64,000 nt of DNA, taken from the NCBI RefSeq assembly GCF_009498735.1, contig NZ_ML762430.1, positions 15,869 to 79,868 on the forward strand. The letters are read 5' to 3'. Positions 8,247 to 16,553 of the stretch are shown here, one piece after another. How positions within the stretch are numbered: position 1 is the first letter of the stretch; each line of letters opens with the position of its first letter. The position numbers and the translations under genes were made by a program. The stretch is from Gracilibacillus oryzae (GTDB lineage: Bacteria; Bacillota; Bacilli; Bacillales; Amphibacillaceae). The notes beneath the pieces were generated by a model. It was not told the origin of the DNA, ran no database searches, and saw only the letters and a program-made list of their open reading frames with translations.

Positions 8247-8804
8247 ATGAAAAGAAGCAGCCTTATAACAATGGCACTTATCCTATCTGTATTGCTGAAC
8301 TTGGTAATGTTACAACAAGTAATCGGTGAAAAAGACGAAGCAAAACTGGCGCATTTTGAAGAAATTCATAATGGGTTAACGTATTCTCTAAGCTTTGGCG
8401 AGACACTTAAAGAGAACTATGATGAGTTAGCGCTCGATGAAAAAGTTGAATATTTAACAGCGATGCATTGGAGTTTGACATTATCAGCATGGACCCTGGA
8501 AGATGTGGAGCCTGGCGACAGGGGAAATGATAATATTGCAAAATTGCTAACTATTTATCGTGGTATATCTTCAGATTTAAAGGAAATGATTAGAAAGGAT
8601 AATGCAAATAACGCTGTAATGAATCCGCTTACTATATGGTTAAAAGATATGAATTACCTCAAGGAAAACTTCGATCTTGTTCAACTGTCTAAAGCGAACG
8701 ATAAAGGAGTAAATAGCTATTTGAGGGCCTTACTCCAGGAACTGGAATATGAGAATGAATCATTGGAGGAGTTCAGACATGCAATTGAAAATACTGAATC
8801 ATAG
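8247..8804 (+). CDS. Membrane-anchored helical protein of unknown function
   Basis: 185 residues: an N-terminal signal anchor (SLITMALILSVLLNLVML) without an obvious cleavage site, then a polar, mainly helical domain. It is probably tethered outside the membrane. The layout (anchor plus about 150 helical residues) resembles the product at 10497-11018, although I see no convincing sequence match. GAGGTG precedes the ATG. The 240 bases upstream hold no gene that I can see. Confidence 0.5.
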   Translation: MKRSSLITMALILSVLLNLVMLQQVIGEKDEAKLAHFEEIHNGLTYSLSFGETLKENYDELALDEKVEYLTAMHWSLTLSAWTLEDVEPGDRGNDNIAKLLTIYRGISSDLKEMIRKDNANNAVMNPLTIWLKDMNYLKENFDLVQLSKANDKGVNSYLRALLQELEYENESLEEFRHAIENTES

Positions 8805-8894
8805 CATAATCCTCCAACATTCTTGCTATCATGCCTCAAAGACTCCCCACGTAAATTATCTTTTTCATTTTTTAAATAAAAATGTAAAGCCTGC

Positions 8895-8957
8895 TTGACA
8901 TATCATGAAATGTTAAGTAAACTTTACTTATCAACAAATGTAAAGTTTACTTAACAT
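8895..8957 (+). promoter_or_regulatory. Promoter with a large dyad operator upstream of the XRE gene
   Basis: TTGACA at 8895-8900 and TAAACT at 8918-8923 are 17 bp apart. A perfect 18-bp inverted repeat overlaps and follows the -10: 8910-8927 (ATGTTAAGTAAACTTTAC) against 8940-8957, 12 bp apart. Each arm also contains GTAAAnTTTAC, itself a small dyad, so two operator sites are likely. The ribosome site AAGGAGG follows immediately. Autorepression by the XRE protein is the natural inference. Confidence 0.75.
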
Positions 8958-8973
8958 TAATCAAGGAGGCTTT

Positions 8974-9177
8974 ATGAAAAACAGAATACGTGAATTGCGA
9001 AAACTGAAGAAGATTACGCAGGAGGAATTATCTAAACAAGTTGGGGTCTCACGTCAATCGATCATTGCAATTGAATCAGGAAAATTTAATCCATCCTTAG
9101 AGCTGGCGTACAATATTTCAAAAGCATTCCATTGCACGATTGAAGAAGTGTTTCTATTCGAAGAAGGGAGAATGTAA
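8974..9177 (+). CDS. XRE-family helix-turn-helix regulator
   Basis: 67 residues that are essentially one Cro/CI-type [23 protein letters not shown] and [20 protein letters not shown] cover the DNA-binding helices. Short regulators of this type in Bacillaceae usually pair with a membrane protein gene, as here: the stop overlaps the next ATG (TAATG). The strong dyad in the promoter suggests it controls its own operon. Confidence 0.9.
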   Translation: MKNRIRELRKLKKITQEELSKQVGVSRQSIIAIESGKFNPSLELAYNISKAFHCTIEEVFLFEEGRM

Positions 9178-9650
9178 TGATGGAGGTTTCTATCGGAGGG
9201 ATCATAGGACTGTATGGGGGCATGCTTTTCGGGGTTTTGGGCTGGTGGTTTGGTCGGAAGAAAGCGAAAGAAAACAGAGGGCTGGATGAGCTTTACTACC
9301 ATATCTGGCAAAAGGCAAGATCTTATGCATGGTATGTCACATTAGGAGCGATCTATGTTTTCTTTTCGTTAATCATGTTTGGGGTGGAATTAAGCACAGC
9401 AATGGTTTTAGGTATACTTCTTTTGGCTCACGTAGGGAGTTGGGGTATGATTGGGATCATTATGTCGGTCAACATGACCAGTACAGCTCCATTGCAGCCT
9501 TCTCGTGTGAAAATTGGCATATCTGTCATTGTCTTTACAATTGTCTCGATTTTGACGAATAACTGGTTGTTTTTGTTAGTAAGCATTCCACCTAATTTAA
9601 TTGGACTTATTACTGCGCTTATACCTAATAGAAAATATTCCGAAGAGTGA
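9177..9650 (+). CDS. Membrane protein co-encoded with the XRE regulator
   Basis: 157 residues with four or five hydrophobic segments: an N-terminal GGIIGLYGGMLFGVLGWWFG, a basic loop, then VTLGAIYVFFSLIMFGV and further helices. It begins within the regulator's stop codon and so is translationally coupled. In similar XRE/membrane pairs the membrane partner often has no known role. ATG 9180 is an alternative start. Confidence 0.65.
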   Translation: MMEVSIGGIIGLYGGMLFGVLGWWFGRKKAKENRGLDELYYHIWQKARSYAWYVTLGAIYVFFSLIMFGVELSTAMVLGILLLAHVGSWGMIGIIMSVNMTSTAPLQPSRVKIGISVIVFTIVSILTNNWLFLLVSIPPNLIGLITALIPNRKYSEE

Positions 9651-9669
9651 TTCTACAATAAAAGTTAAT

Positions 9670-9703
9670 AAAATGACTCCCAGCTCATATTGGGAGTCAT
9701 TTT
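9670..9703. terminator. Bidirectional terminator between convergent genes
   Basis: Perfect 13-bp stem, AAAATGACTCCCA / TGGGAGTCATTTT, with an 8-base loop. A-runs on one side and T-runs on the other let it serve both the XRE operon and the DUF305 gene coming from the right. Confidence 0.9.
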
Positions 9704-9724
9704 ACTAATTGAAAGAGAATAGCA

Positions 9725-10174
9725 CTATTCATCTTCAAGATCCTCTATCAAATTCTTCATTTCATCGATCTCTTTTCGCTGTGCCTGAATAATTTCATCG
9801 GCAAGTTCCCGCACTCTCGGATCAGATATTTCCGCATGTTCACTTGTTAATATGGCAATCGAATGGTGAGGGATCATTGCTTCCATATAATCCGTATCAT
9901 CTACCAGTGTCTGGCTGCGTAACAGGAACAGTGACAGAGCAAATACAACGACACTGCCTGTAACAATTCCAATATTGGCCTTGCGGTTTTTCAGCATATG
10001 ACGCATAAAAATTAACATTATAATAGCCATGGTTGCACCCATCAGAATTGCCATATATACCCTTGTCTCACTGAAAAATACATGGTTCAGCTGAAAGGTA
10101 CTCAAATACTTGAAGATGAACATGACGATGGTAGAGGTTACAACCATCCCTGCAAATTTGAGATAAGGCTTCAT
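9725..10174 (-). CDS. DUF305-like membrane protein
   Basis: 149 residues from the minus-strand ATG at 10174, preferred over a GTG three codons earlier because AAGGAG is then 8 nt away. Three hydrophobic helices occupy the first 95 residues. The C-terminal domain carries the DUF305 hallmark YMEAMIPHHSIAILTSEHA and ends in a charged helix. In this family the conserved Met/His positions are suspected metal ligands, often near copper genes; no copper genes are adjacent here. Confidence 0.75.
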   Translation of the reverse strand: MKPYLKFAGMVVTSTIVMFIFKYLSTFQLNHVFFSETRVYMAILMGATMAIIMLIFMRHMLKNRKANIGIVTGSVVVFALSLFLLRSQTLVDDTDYMEAMIPHHSIAILTSEHAEISDPRVRELADEIIQAQRKEIDEMKNLIEDLEDE

Positions 10175-10293
10175 TACATTCACTCCTTCATCATATTGCC
10201 TTATGGTTTTTGATTCCCGGTAGATATGAAAATAAACTTCTCAGCAAATGAAGAACCATTATTACTAAGTAACAAGGAGGAGGTAAAAGTAAG

Positions 10294-10446
10294 ATGAGTA
10301 ATATCAACGGTTATGTTATTATATCCTTAAAAGTTGAAAGTAAGGACTTCCATGCCCATTCCAAACCAACAAGTCCTGAAAGAATAAGCTGCCGCTTTCT
10401 GTATTTCTGCGTGATAAGGGATGTAAAGTTTTATTTACTGGTTTGA
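10294..10446 (+). CDS. Possible 50-residue ORF
   Basis: ATG 10294 follows AAGGAGGAGG and the frame runs 50 codons to TGA 10446 (MSNINGYVIISLKVESKDF and onward). The ribosome-site spacing is long and the C-terminal half looks unconstrained (SCRFLYFCVIRD). It could be a remnant of a longer gene. Confidence 0.25.
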   Translation: MSNINGYVIISLKVESKDFHAHSKPTSPERISCRFLYFCVIRDVKFYLLV

Positions 10447-10496
10447 ATGTCGATTTAAGACAAATTTTCAGTTGGATTTTTAAAAGGGGGAGGAAA

Positions 10497-11018
10497 TTGA
10501 AGTACCAGAAATTATTTCTTATCAGTTTTATAATTAATATTATAGCAGTAGTGCTTGTAACATTTTTTCTAGGGGATCATTTTCAAGTTAAAGAGACAAT
10601 AAAACAAAATGAACAGCGCTTATTTAGAGAATTTGTGAATAATCAGGAAGCTCTCAAAATCAACTTAAGAAATGCACTGCAAGATACTGATGAAATCGAT
10701 AAAATGGAACTGACAGAAGCATTAAATGTTAATTACGCTAATCTAATGCTGAGTGAGCAGATTTCTCTTCCAGATAAATTGGAATGGTTTTCATCCAGTT
10801 TATATGGCTATAATTATCAATTATTAGAGGATTTCAAGGATGAAGCACAGGAAAACTCCACTAGGGAAGAACTACAGACGATCATCGACACAATTAATAC
10901 TTATCAAAAAGCACTCCAGTTTGATTATTACGATACTCCGGAAGAAATGAGACGCAAATTTGAATCAGCTACAGAGGATGTGATCATACCATTTTTCAAT
11001 AATTCAAATCCATTCTAG
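10497..11018 (+). CDS. Membrane-anchored helical protein of unknown function
   Basis: 173 residues from TTG 10497, chosen because AAGGGGGAGG lies 5-6 nt upstream; the longer frame from 10443 would bury that site. A signal anchor (LFLISFIINIIAVVLVTFFL) precedes a charged, helix-rich domain with EIDKMELTEALN and REELQTIIDTIN. It is probably extracellular and membrane-tethered. It resembles the 8247-8804 product only in layout. Confidence 0.5.
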   Translation: MKYQKLFLISFIINIIAVVLVTFFLGDHFQVKETIKQNEQRLFREFVNNQEALKINLRNALQDTDEIDKMELTEALNVNYANLMLSEQISLPDKLEWFSSSLYGYNYQLLEDFKDEAQENSTREELQTIIDTINTYQKALQFDYYDTPEEMRRKFESATEDVIIPFFNNSNPF

Positions 11019-11397
11019 TAAAACAATAGAAGACTTTGAAGGAACAACAAATGCTGGACCAATATAAAACAACTTTCTGACAACAAATAACTCAAAAAGC
11101 AGATTTACTCACATCCCCGCTTTCTTATTAGATTAATAGAATTCTAGAACGTAAAATTCTCTGCTTATTATTCTGATTTATCATTTGAGGAAACCGTAAA
11201 AACATATCTGGAGAAGAAGCTCTAACTCGGTTTTGCAAATGATATTAAACCATTTAATCGACTAGCATAGTCAGTCAGGGCTGCAAACTGTAAACACTCA
11301 TTCACTTTTACCATATAAAACAATAAATGGAATAGTGTGTTAGAATATATGAGAAAATTAATAAAGTAATATAAAAAAGGTGGAATTGAAAATCCAA
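11019..11397. other. Intergenic region with a short gene remnant
   Basis: About 380 bases without an intact gene. Frame 11148-11225 (+) encodes NVKFSAYYSDLSFEETVKTYLEKKL followed by TAA, in two pieces no longer than a C-terminal tail; it has no start codon and is preceded by an in-frame stop, so it looks like the end of a deleted gene. The rest is A+T-rich and holds nothing I can identify apart from the promoter region of the following lipoprotein gene. Confidence 0.35.
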
Positions 11398-12102
11398 ATG
11401 AAGAATTTATTAAAGATACAGTTGCTGTTCTTTCTGTTATCTTGTTTCCTGCTTGGCTGCTCTGCTGATGAAGCGGGATTAGAGGAAGTGGACGGGACCG
11501 ACATAACTTACAGCGAGTTTTTCAAAAGCTATGATCGGCTTGATCAAAGAGAAAATATTACATACTATAAGCCTGTTCCCATAATGGAGTTGCAATCTTC
11601 CTTCCCGAATCATGTTGTAAATACCATAGATACCAATCGATTGCCGTTTGAAGTGGAAAAGGAAATCGCCTATCTGGTAACCTCTGAAAATGAGGAGGGA
11701 GATCTCCAAAGACAGGTGCAGTTAACTTATCATAGTAAGTCAGACCCAGGAGATTTTTTTATCATGACCATCACAGAAGTTGAACAAAATCCATTAACAG
11801 AAGTCGATATGACGGATAAATTGGATTATGCTGGAAACGAATTGAAGAAATACACGCTAACGGAAGGTTTACCTGTTTTCCAGCAAATCATCACAATGAA
11901 TAGTTCCCTTGTTTATCGCTATTATGATTTTGATGAAGCCAATGAGAGGCTGAGTGTTGTGGCAGATTCTGCAAATGAGATTTATGCCTATCATGATGGG
12001 TTTGTTTATCATGCTGGTTATATGGTTGACAGTGAGGAAACTACTCATGAGCAAATGCTTGAGTTAACAAGGGATTATATCTTAGGGCATGATGATACAT
12101 AG
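11398..12102 (+). CDS. Putative lipoprotein
   Basis: About 234 residues from ATG 11398. The N-terminus KNLLKIQLLFFLLSCFLLGC has a lipoprotein signal with lipobox LLGC, so the product should be lipidated and held on the outer face of the membrane. The mature part is acidic with no recognisable domain. The start is uncertain: AAGGTGGA is closer to in-frame GTG 11380 and TTG 11386. It begins a run of three cell-envelope genes (11.4-13.2 kb). Confidence 0.6.
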   Translation: MKNLLKIQLLFFLLSCFLLGCSADEAGLEEVDGTDITYSEFFKSYDRLDQRENITYYKPVPIMELQSSFPNHVVNTIDTNRLPFEVEKEIAYLVTSENEEGDLQRQVQLTYHSKSDPGDFFIMTITEVEQNPLTEVDMTDKLDYAGNELKKYTLTEGLPVFQQIITMNSSLVYRYYDFDEANERLSVVADSANEIYAYHDGFVYHAGYMVDSEETTHEQMLELTRDYILGHDDT

Positions 12103-12145
12103 AGTTGTCCAGAAGCTACTTCAAGAAAGGAGTTAGGAGGGGAAA

Positions 12146-12727
12146 ATGTATACTAGTGAATATTTTACTGAATTAGAAAAAAGTTACAAATTGCAAAAAG
12201 CAGTCCTGTACTGGTTATTGGGTTTTATATACGTAGCATTTATAGGGTTTCAGCTTGGCAGGATACAAGCAATTGCCGATTTTAATTATAATCTTCATGA
12301 AATCATGTATTTACCTTTTAGTATAGCGATATTTGCAGTTCCTGCTTTGTTTCTTATCTATATTCTCTCTTTAAGTAAATACTTAAGATTGAGAGGGAGG
12401 CAAAAGCCGAATTTAAGAACAATAGCAAAAACCTTCGTGATTATTGCTTCTATTGTGATCATCTTTTTTATTACTGAGCATCAATTCCAGGAAGTAACTA
12501 CTGGTGGGAAATTCGAAGTGACGCAAAAACAAGAACTTGACGGAGAATATTATTTAATCATTCAGGACAAGAGAGTGAAGACTTCTTTTAATGTATTTCA
12601 ATTAATTGAAGAAAATCAAGAGTATTTAATTAGCTTTTCATGGAATAAACGCTCACCATCCAAAGGGAAATTGGAGAGGATTGAGCACTTAGATAAAGTA
12701 CCAGATGTTATCAAAATTAATCGTTGA
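12146..12727 (+). CDS. Membrane protein with a C-terminal beta-rich domain
   Basis: 193 residues from an ATG behind AGGAGGGG. Three hydrophobic helices lie within residues 20-120 (VLYWLLGFIYVAFIGF, YLPFSIAIFAVPALFLIYIL, TFVIIASIVIIFFIT). The remaining 70 residues read as beta-strands (KFEVTQKQELDGEYYLII). It sits between two lipoprotein genes, spaced 43 and 25 bases, so the three are probably one transcript. No family recognised. Confidence 0.55.
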   Translation: MYTSEYFTELEKSYKLQKAVLYWLLGFIYVAFIGFQLGRIQAIADFNYNLHEIMYLPFSIAIFAVPALFLIYILSLSKYLRLRGRQKPNLRTIAKTFVIIASIVIIFFITEHQFQEVTTGGKFEVTQKQELDGEYYLIIQDKRVKTSFNVFQLIEENQEYLISFSWNKRSPSKGKLERIEHLDKVPDVIKINR

Positions 12728-12752
12728 TAAAGGAATAAAGGAGCGGAAGTAT

Positions 12753-13169
12753 ATGAATCGAAAGATAGCGGTATTATTGGGGTCTTTATTCTTATTGTTA
12801 GCAGCTTGCGGTGTAGAAGACTCCAAAACATTTACTTTTTCTGAAGAGACAGAAGATTGGTCGGCAAATTTAAAAGTTACACAAACTAATGATGATTATG
12901 AAACGCAGGATTTGGTACTGGAGTATAAGGGGGTTGATGTTAATTCTGTTGGAAAGTTTACTTATCATGTCGATAGTGTTGGAAGCTTTGGAGAAAGTGG
13001 CGCTACTTTAAACGATCAGGGAGTACTCAAAGAAAGCAGTGAAGCAAATCCAACGAATGCAAAAGTTGATGAAAATACGCAGGTGGAAGTGAGAGTAAAC
13101 TGGAATGGAAAAACGGAGACTTTTAATTTGGATCGGGTTACGATGGTAGAGGTTAAAACAAAAGGGTAG
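12753..13169 (+). CDS. Putative lipoprotein
   Basis: 138 residues from ATG 12753, preceded by AAGGAGCGG; the longer open frame has no ribosome site. The signal RKIAVLLGSLFLLLAAC ends in lipobox LAAC. The mature domain is short, acidic and beta-rich, and resembles the small lipoproteins with an immunoglobulin-like fold that are frequent in Bacillaceae. Function unknown. Confidence 0.6.
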   Translation: MNRKIAVLLGSLFLLLAACGVEDSKTFTFSEETEDWSANLKVTQTNDDYETQDLVLEYKGVDVNSVGKFTYHVDSVGSFGESGATLNDQGVLKESSEANPTNAKVDENTQVEVRVNWNGKTETFNLDRVTMVEVKTKG

Positions 13170-13295
13170 GTATGTAGGATAAATCTAGGAGCAATGGATT
13201 ACGGTCTAAAGTTAGATGGTATTATCGGCTATGATATCATGAAGGCAGTAGGACTTATTATTGACTTTCAACAATTCAACATATCCGTAAAGTAA
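13170..13295 (+). pseudogene. C-terminal remnant of a retropepsin-like aspartyl protease
   Basis: Directly after the lipoprotein stop and in the same frame, codons read NLGAMDYGLKLDGIIGYDIM and then KAVGLIIDFQQFNISVK before TAA. LDGIIGxDxMKxxGxIIDF is the C-terminal signature of bacterial retropepsin-like proteases. The catalytic DTGS half is missing and there is no start codon, so only the tail of a deleted gene is left. Confidence 0.6.
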
Positions 13296-13471
13296 ATAAG
13301 TCCTCTTACGAAGAAAATCGCCCTCGTGTTAGGTAAAAAAACGTAAATTCGTAAAAGGTGCCTGTTATAACTTTGAAAGAATGCATCTCTACCTTAGGTT
13401 TCCAATTATCTTTCAATCAACATTCTCATCAGAGTCCCAAGTGTATGAGAATAATAATTATAACTTCCAAG

Positions 13472-13503
13472 AGCATTTCTTCAATAACGATGAATGCTTT
13501 TTA
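13472..13503 (+). terminator. Weak terminator-like hairpin
   Basis: AGCATT / AATGCT (6 bp) with a partly paired loop, followed by TTTTTAATTTTT. It may end transcription of the lipoprotein group or the protease remnant. Confidence 0.35.
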
Positions 13504-13590
13504 ATTTTTATAAAATAAAAAGGAAAATCATGCTAGAATTGTAAGGAGTAAAATTAAATATAGAGCATAATGCAAAAAGGATGTGAGAAA

Positions 13591-14412
13591 GTGAAACCCT
13601 CCTATTCAACTTATCATGCAAGCAATGCCAACATTGGCATTGATGCAGAGATTAATCGGCTAAAAGCACAAGCACTAATGGGGTGGGAGAAGGAATACAG
13701 ATACTTAAAATGGCATGGTCTGGAAGATGGGAAGAAAGTTTTAGAAGTTGGGTATGGACCAGGTTTCGTTACCGAACAACTTGCTGATAACCTGCCAAAT
13801 AGTGAGATAACCGCATTAGATGTAGACGAAAAGTTGCTGGAAAGTGCCAAACAACAAAACAAGCATAATAAAAAAGTCGAATTTATCAATGCTTCTGTAT
13901 ATGATACTGGCCTTCCTGATAATAGTTATGACTTTGTTATAGCGCGATTAATTTTCCTGCATTTACATGAACCAATAAAAGCGGCAGCAGAGATATTCAG
14001 GGTATTAAAACCTGGGGGGAAGTTAGTGATCATCGATATAGATGATGGTATCTTTGGTGCAATACAGCCGGGTATGGAAAACCTTCGCACTGTTATTGAT
14101 AAGCTCATTCAGATGCAGAAAAAAGCCGGCGGAAATCGTGAAATTGGCCGAAGCTTACCGAGATTATTTCAAAGTGCCGGATTTACTGACATCGATCTAG
14201 AGGCAGTCTCTGTTCACAGTGATTTAGTTGGCAAGGAGGGATTTAACGAGCAATTTAATCCTAAAAGATTTGAGCACTTTTATAAAAATGGAACCTTATC
14301 TGAAGCCGACTTCCAAACTGTTAAAAATGCTTATGATCAATTACACAATCCGGATTCCTATGCAATGATGATTTTTCTTTTAGCATGTGGAACGAAACCT
14401 CATCGTTTTTGA
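13591..14412 (+). CDS. Class I SAM-dependent methyltransferase
   Basis: 273 residues from GTG 13591 (AAAAGGA 9 nt upstream). Motif I is VLEVGYGPGF with Tyr in place of the more usual Cys, motif II ends ITALDVDE, and the post-motif region has NASVYDTGLPDNSYDFV and RVLKPGGKLVIID. A C-terminal helical extension probably shapes the substrate site. The pattern fits the UbiE/Methyltransf_11 group acting on a small molecule; the substrate is unknown. The next gene, a P-loop kinase, follows after 43 bases and may be co-transcribed. Confidence 0.8.
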   Translation: MKPSYSTYHASNANIGIDAEINRLKAQALMGWEKEYRYLKWHGLEDGKKVLEVGYGPGFVTEQLADNLPNSEITALDVDEKLLESAKQQNKHNKKVEFINASVYDTGLPDNSYDFVIARLIFLHLHEPIKAAAEIFRVLKPGGKLVIIDIDDGIFGAIQPGMENLRTVIDKLIQMQKKAGGNREIGRSLPRLFQSAGFTDIDLEAVSVHSDLVGKEGFNEQFNPKRFEHFYKNGTLSEADFQTVKNAYDQLHNPDSYAMMIFLLACGTKPHRF

Positions 14413-14455
14413 AATAAGTTAATAAAAATAGGCTTTATGATAATTGGAGGTAGTT

Positions 14456-15001
14456 ATGGAAAAAAGATTGCCGATTGTGATCGCAATTGCTGCGGTATCG
14501 GGTGGAGGAAAAACAACCATTACTTCTAAGCTAAAAGATAAGTTGCAAAACAGCCAAGCACTTTACTTTGATGACTACGATTTTGCTGGTCCTGAAGACA
14601 TCATGGAATGGATTGATAATGGTGGGAATCCAGATGAATGGGATCTATCCCCCCTCATTCGAGACATAAAGAATATACGCAACGAACCGTTAGAGTATTT
14701 GATCTTGGATTTCCCATTTGCTTATTTACATACGAAAACCAGTGATTTTATTGACTATGCTGTTTTTATTGATACCCCACTGGACATAGCATTGGCACGG
14801 CGAATAAGACGAGACTTTAAAAGTAGCTCCACCGAAATCATTTTAAAAGATTTAGAAACCTATATTGTGAGAGGAAGACAGGGTTATCTGAATATGTTAG
14901 AAACGACCAAACCAAACTCTGACCTCGTTGTAGATGGAACATTACCGATTAATGAGATTGTAAATGTTATTACAAAGAACATTGCAAGAAAAGATAATTA
15001 G
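14456..15001 (+). CDS. Uridine-kinase-like P-loop kinase
   Basis: 181 residues from ATG 14456 (TTGGAGG upstream). Walker A is AVSGGGKTTIT. YFDDYDFAGPEDIMEW supplies the acidic DD region seen in uridine kinase and phosphoribulokinase-like proteins, and ARRIRRDF is the Arg-rich lid. Likely a small-molecule phosphotransferase using ATP. It follows a methyltransferase and precedes a degraded one. Confidence 0.75.
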   Translation: MEKRLPIVIAIAAVSGGGKTTITSKLKDKLQNSQALYFDDYDFAGPEDIMEWIDNGGNPDEWDLSPLIRDIKNIRNEPLEYLILDFPFAYLHTKTSDFIDYAVFIDTPLDIALARRIRRDFKSSSTEIILKDLETYIVRGRQGYLNMLETTKPNSDLVVDGTLPINEIVNVITKNIARKDN

Positions 15002-15003
15002 CT

Positions 15004-15485
15004 GATGAAGCAAATTTAATAAGTAAGCATAAGGGTAACTGTATGGACAAACGTTGAGTTGTAGTAATAGTTTTGCTTTCTTTTACTATAATATTTGGAA
15101 TTTCTATCAGCATCTCTCAAACGGCGGAAAGCTTATTATTGATATTTTTTTGCAAACAGATTTAACAAAGGACAAAGTATCAACAAGAACGTGTGAAACT
15201 AGTAAAAGTGATATGATCATATTAGAATCTAAGTTGGTCAAAGTTGACTATATTAACCAGTATACTATTTCTCACCACCGCTATGTAAAGCGGCGAAATG
15301 GTAACTTAATTCAGACAGAATTAGAACAATTTCCACTTCGTTGGTATGGAATTGAAGAGTTTAAAATGCTCCTAGAACAAATTGGGTTTGAAGATATAGT
15401 AATATCAGCAGATTATCAATATGGGAAATATCCAACAGAACCAAATCAAACTATTACATTCGAAGCTGTAGCTAATAAGAAGTAA
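15004..15485 (+). pseudogene. Degraded SAM-dependent methyltransferase
   Basis: From 15060 onward one frame encodes the C-terminal half of a class I methyltransferase: LSNGGKLIIDIF, then RYVKRRNGNLIQTELEQFPL and FKMLLEQIGFEDIVIS, ending NKK and TAA. Upstream, 15004-15057 reads DEANLISKHKGNCMDKR, which looks like the lead-in to motif I, but the motif and following strands are missing. An internal deletion has therefore removed the SAM-binding core. Confidence 0.55.
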
Positions 15486-15656
15486 CATTATTCTCTAGTA
15501 CACTATATTAAGTGCTAGTGTTGGCAGAGTATATCTTTTACAGTATTACTGATGATGATTTTTGGGGTAAGACAAGGGTGAGACCGCACAGAAAAATTAA
15601 ATTTAGCTACGGACTTTAATAGTTATTAAGTTGTAACTGGAAAGGTGGTACATATA

Positions 15657-16139
15657 TTGTTTCGTATTAGAGATATGGAGAGAAAGGAAGTTAGCTTTTT
15701 AACAGATATGTTGTATGAATCCATTCATATTCCTGAAAATAAACCGTCAAAAAACGAATTATTGAGCTCGCACCATATCAAAAAATATTATCAAAACTGG
15801 GGAAGACATGGAGATAAGGCTCTGATTGCAGAAAATTCGGAAGGTCAACGAGCAGGAGCTGTTTGGTACAGGTTATTTGACAGTGGTAACAAAGGCTATG
15901 GTTATGTGGATTCACAAACTCCAGAATTGGGCATTGCTGTTACTAGAGAAGTTAGAGGCAGGGGATTAGGTACTTTGTTAATGGAAAGTATGATTGAACA
16001 TGCCAGAAAAGAGGGTTTTAAGTCGATATCATTGAGTGTAGACCAGGAAAACAACTGTGCCATTCACGTTTATAAGAAATTAGGTTTTGAGGATTATGGC
16101 TTTGACGGAACATCTAAGACGATGATTTTGAAGTTGTAA
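15657..16139 (+). CDS. GNAT family N-acetyltransferase
   Basis: 160 residues from TTG 15657 (AAAGGTGG 8 nt upstream). Motif A, which binds acetyl-CoA, is GIAVTREVRGRGLGTLLME, and motif B is NNCAIHVYKKLGFEDYG. The N-terminal half holds GRHGDKALIAE. Typical single-domain GNAT; acceptor unknown. A structured repeat follows about 120 bases downstream. Confidence 0.85.
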   Translation: MFRIRDMERKEVSFLTDMLYESIHIPENKPSKNELLSSHHIKKYYQNWGRHGDKALIAENSEGQRAGAVWYRLFDSGNKGYGYVDSQTPELGIAVTREVRGRGLGTLLMESMIEHARKEGFKSISLSVDQENNCAIHVYKKLGFEDYGFDGTSKTMILKL

Positions 16140-16259
16140 CAGTAGACTGAATTAAAAATGTGTAAGATTTAAGATAGATTTCAGAGCGGCAACGCATTGT
16201 TTAATTCGAATTATCTGTCTTTAGTAGAATGATAGCAATGAGAATTGTAAATGGGAGTT

Positions 16260-16415
16260 TTTATCACAGCGCTAACCGTCTGTAATTCCCTAAACGAAAA
16301 GTATCGAGTAACACGAGGATGGTAAGTGGGAGATAACAGACGCTAAGCATCCTGATAAGTTTTGCTATTGACCAGTGGGGGATATAAACCCCCACTGATC
16401 AAAGTCTCACTTTAT
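16260..16415 (+). repeat. Dispersed two-hairpin element, copy 1
   Basis: About 156 bp that recurs at 55741-55900. It begins TTATCACAGCGCTAACCGTC and ends TGATCAAAGTCTCACTTTAT. The 5' part can fold on itself (CCGTCTGT with ACAGACG; TTATCA with TGATAA). The 3' part has TGACCAGTGGGGG / CCCCCACTGATCA around ATATAAA. GGAGTT occurs on both flanks (16254-16259 and 16416-16421), a possible target duplication. The element is non-coding and abuts the truncated gene at 16414. Confidence 0.8.
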
Positions 16416-16539
16416 GGAGTTAGTTTTTATAGGACACGGACATGGAGAACATTCCCTGGATCCACCAAAAAGTATACTTTTTTCTGACCCGGCTTTAACT
16501 GAAAAAGGGATAATTCAAGCCAACTCCCTTATAAAATAA
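16414..16539 (+). pseudogene. N-terminal remnant of a histidine phosphatase
   Basis: ATG 16414 opens 41 codons reading MELVFIGHGHGEHSLDPPKS and then FSDPALTEKGIIQANSLIK before TAA. This is the start of a phosphoglycerate-mutase-like histidine phosphatase, but the catalytic RHG is changed to GHG and the gene ends after about 40 residues instead of about 190. The two-hairpin element borders it on the left, so both ends of the gene are damaged. Confidence 0.6.
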
Positions 16540-16553
16540 TTACCAAAACTCAG

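Noticed and set aside
12094-12200. Frameshift or fusion between the lipoprotein at 11398 and the membrane protein at 12146
   Set aside because: Each has its own ribosome site and complete domain pattern; they are simply adjacent genes.
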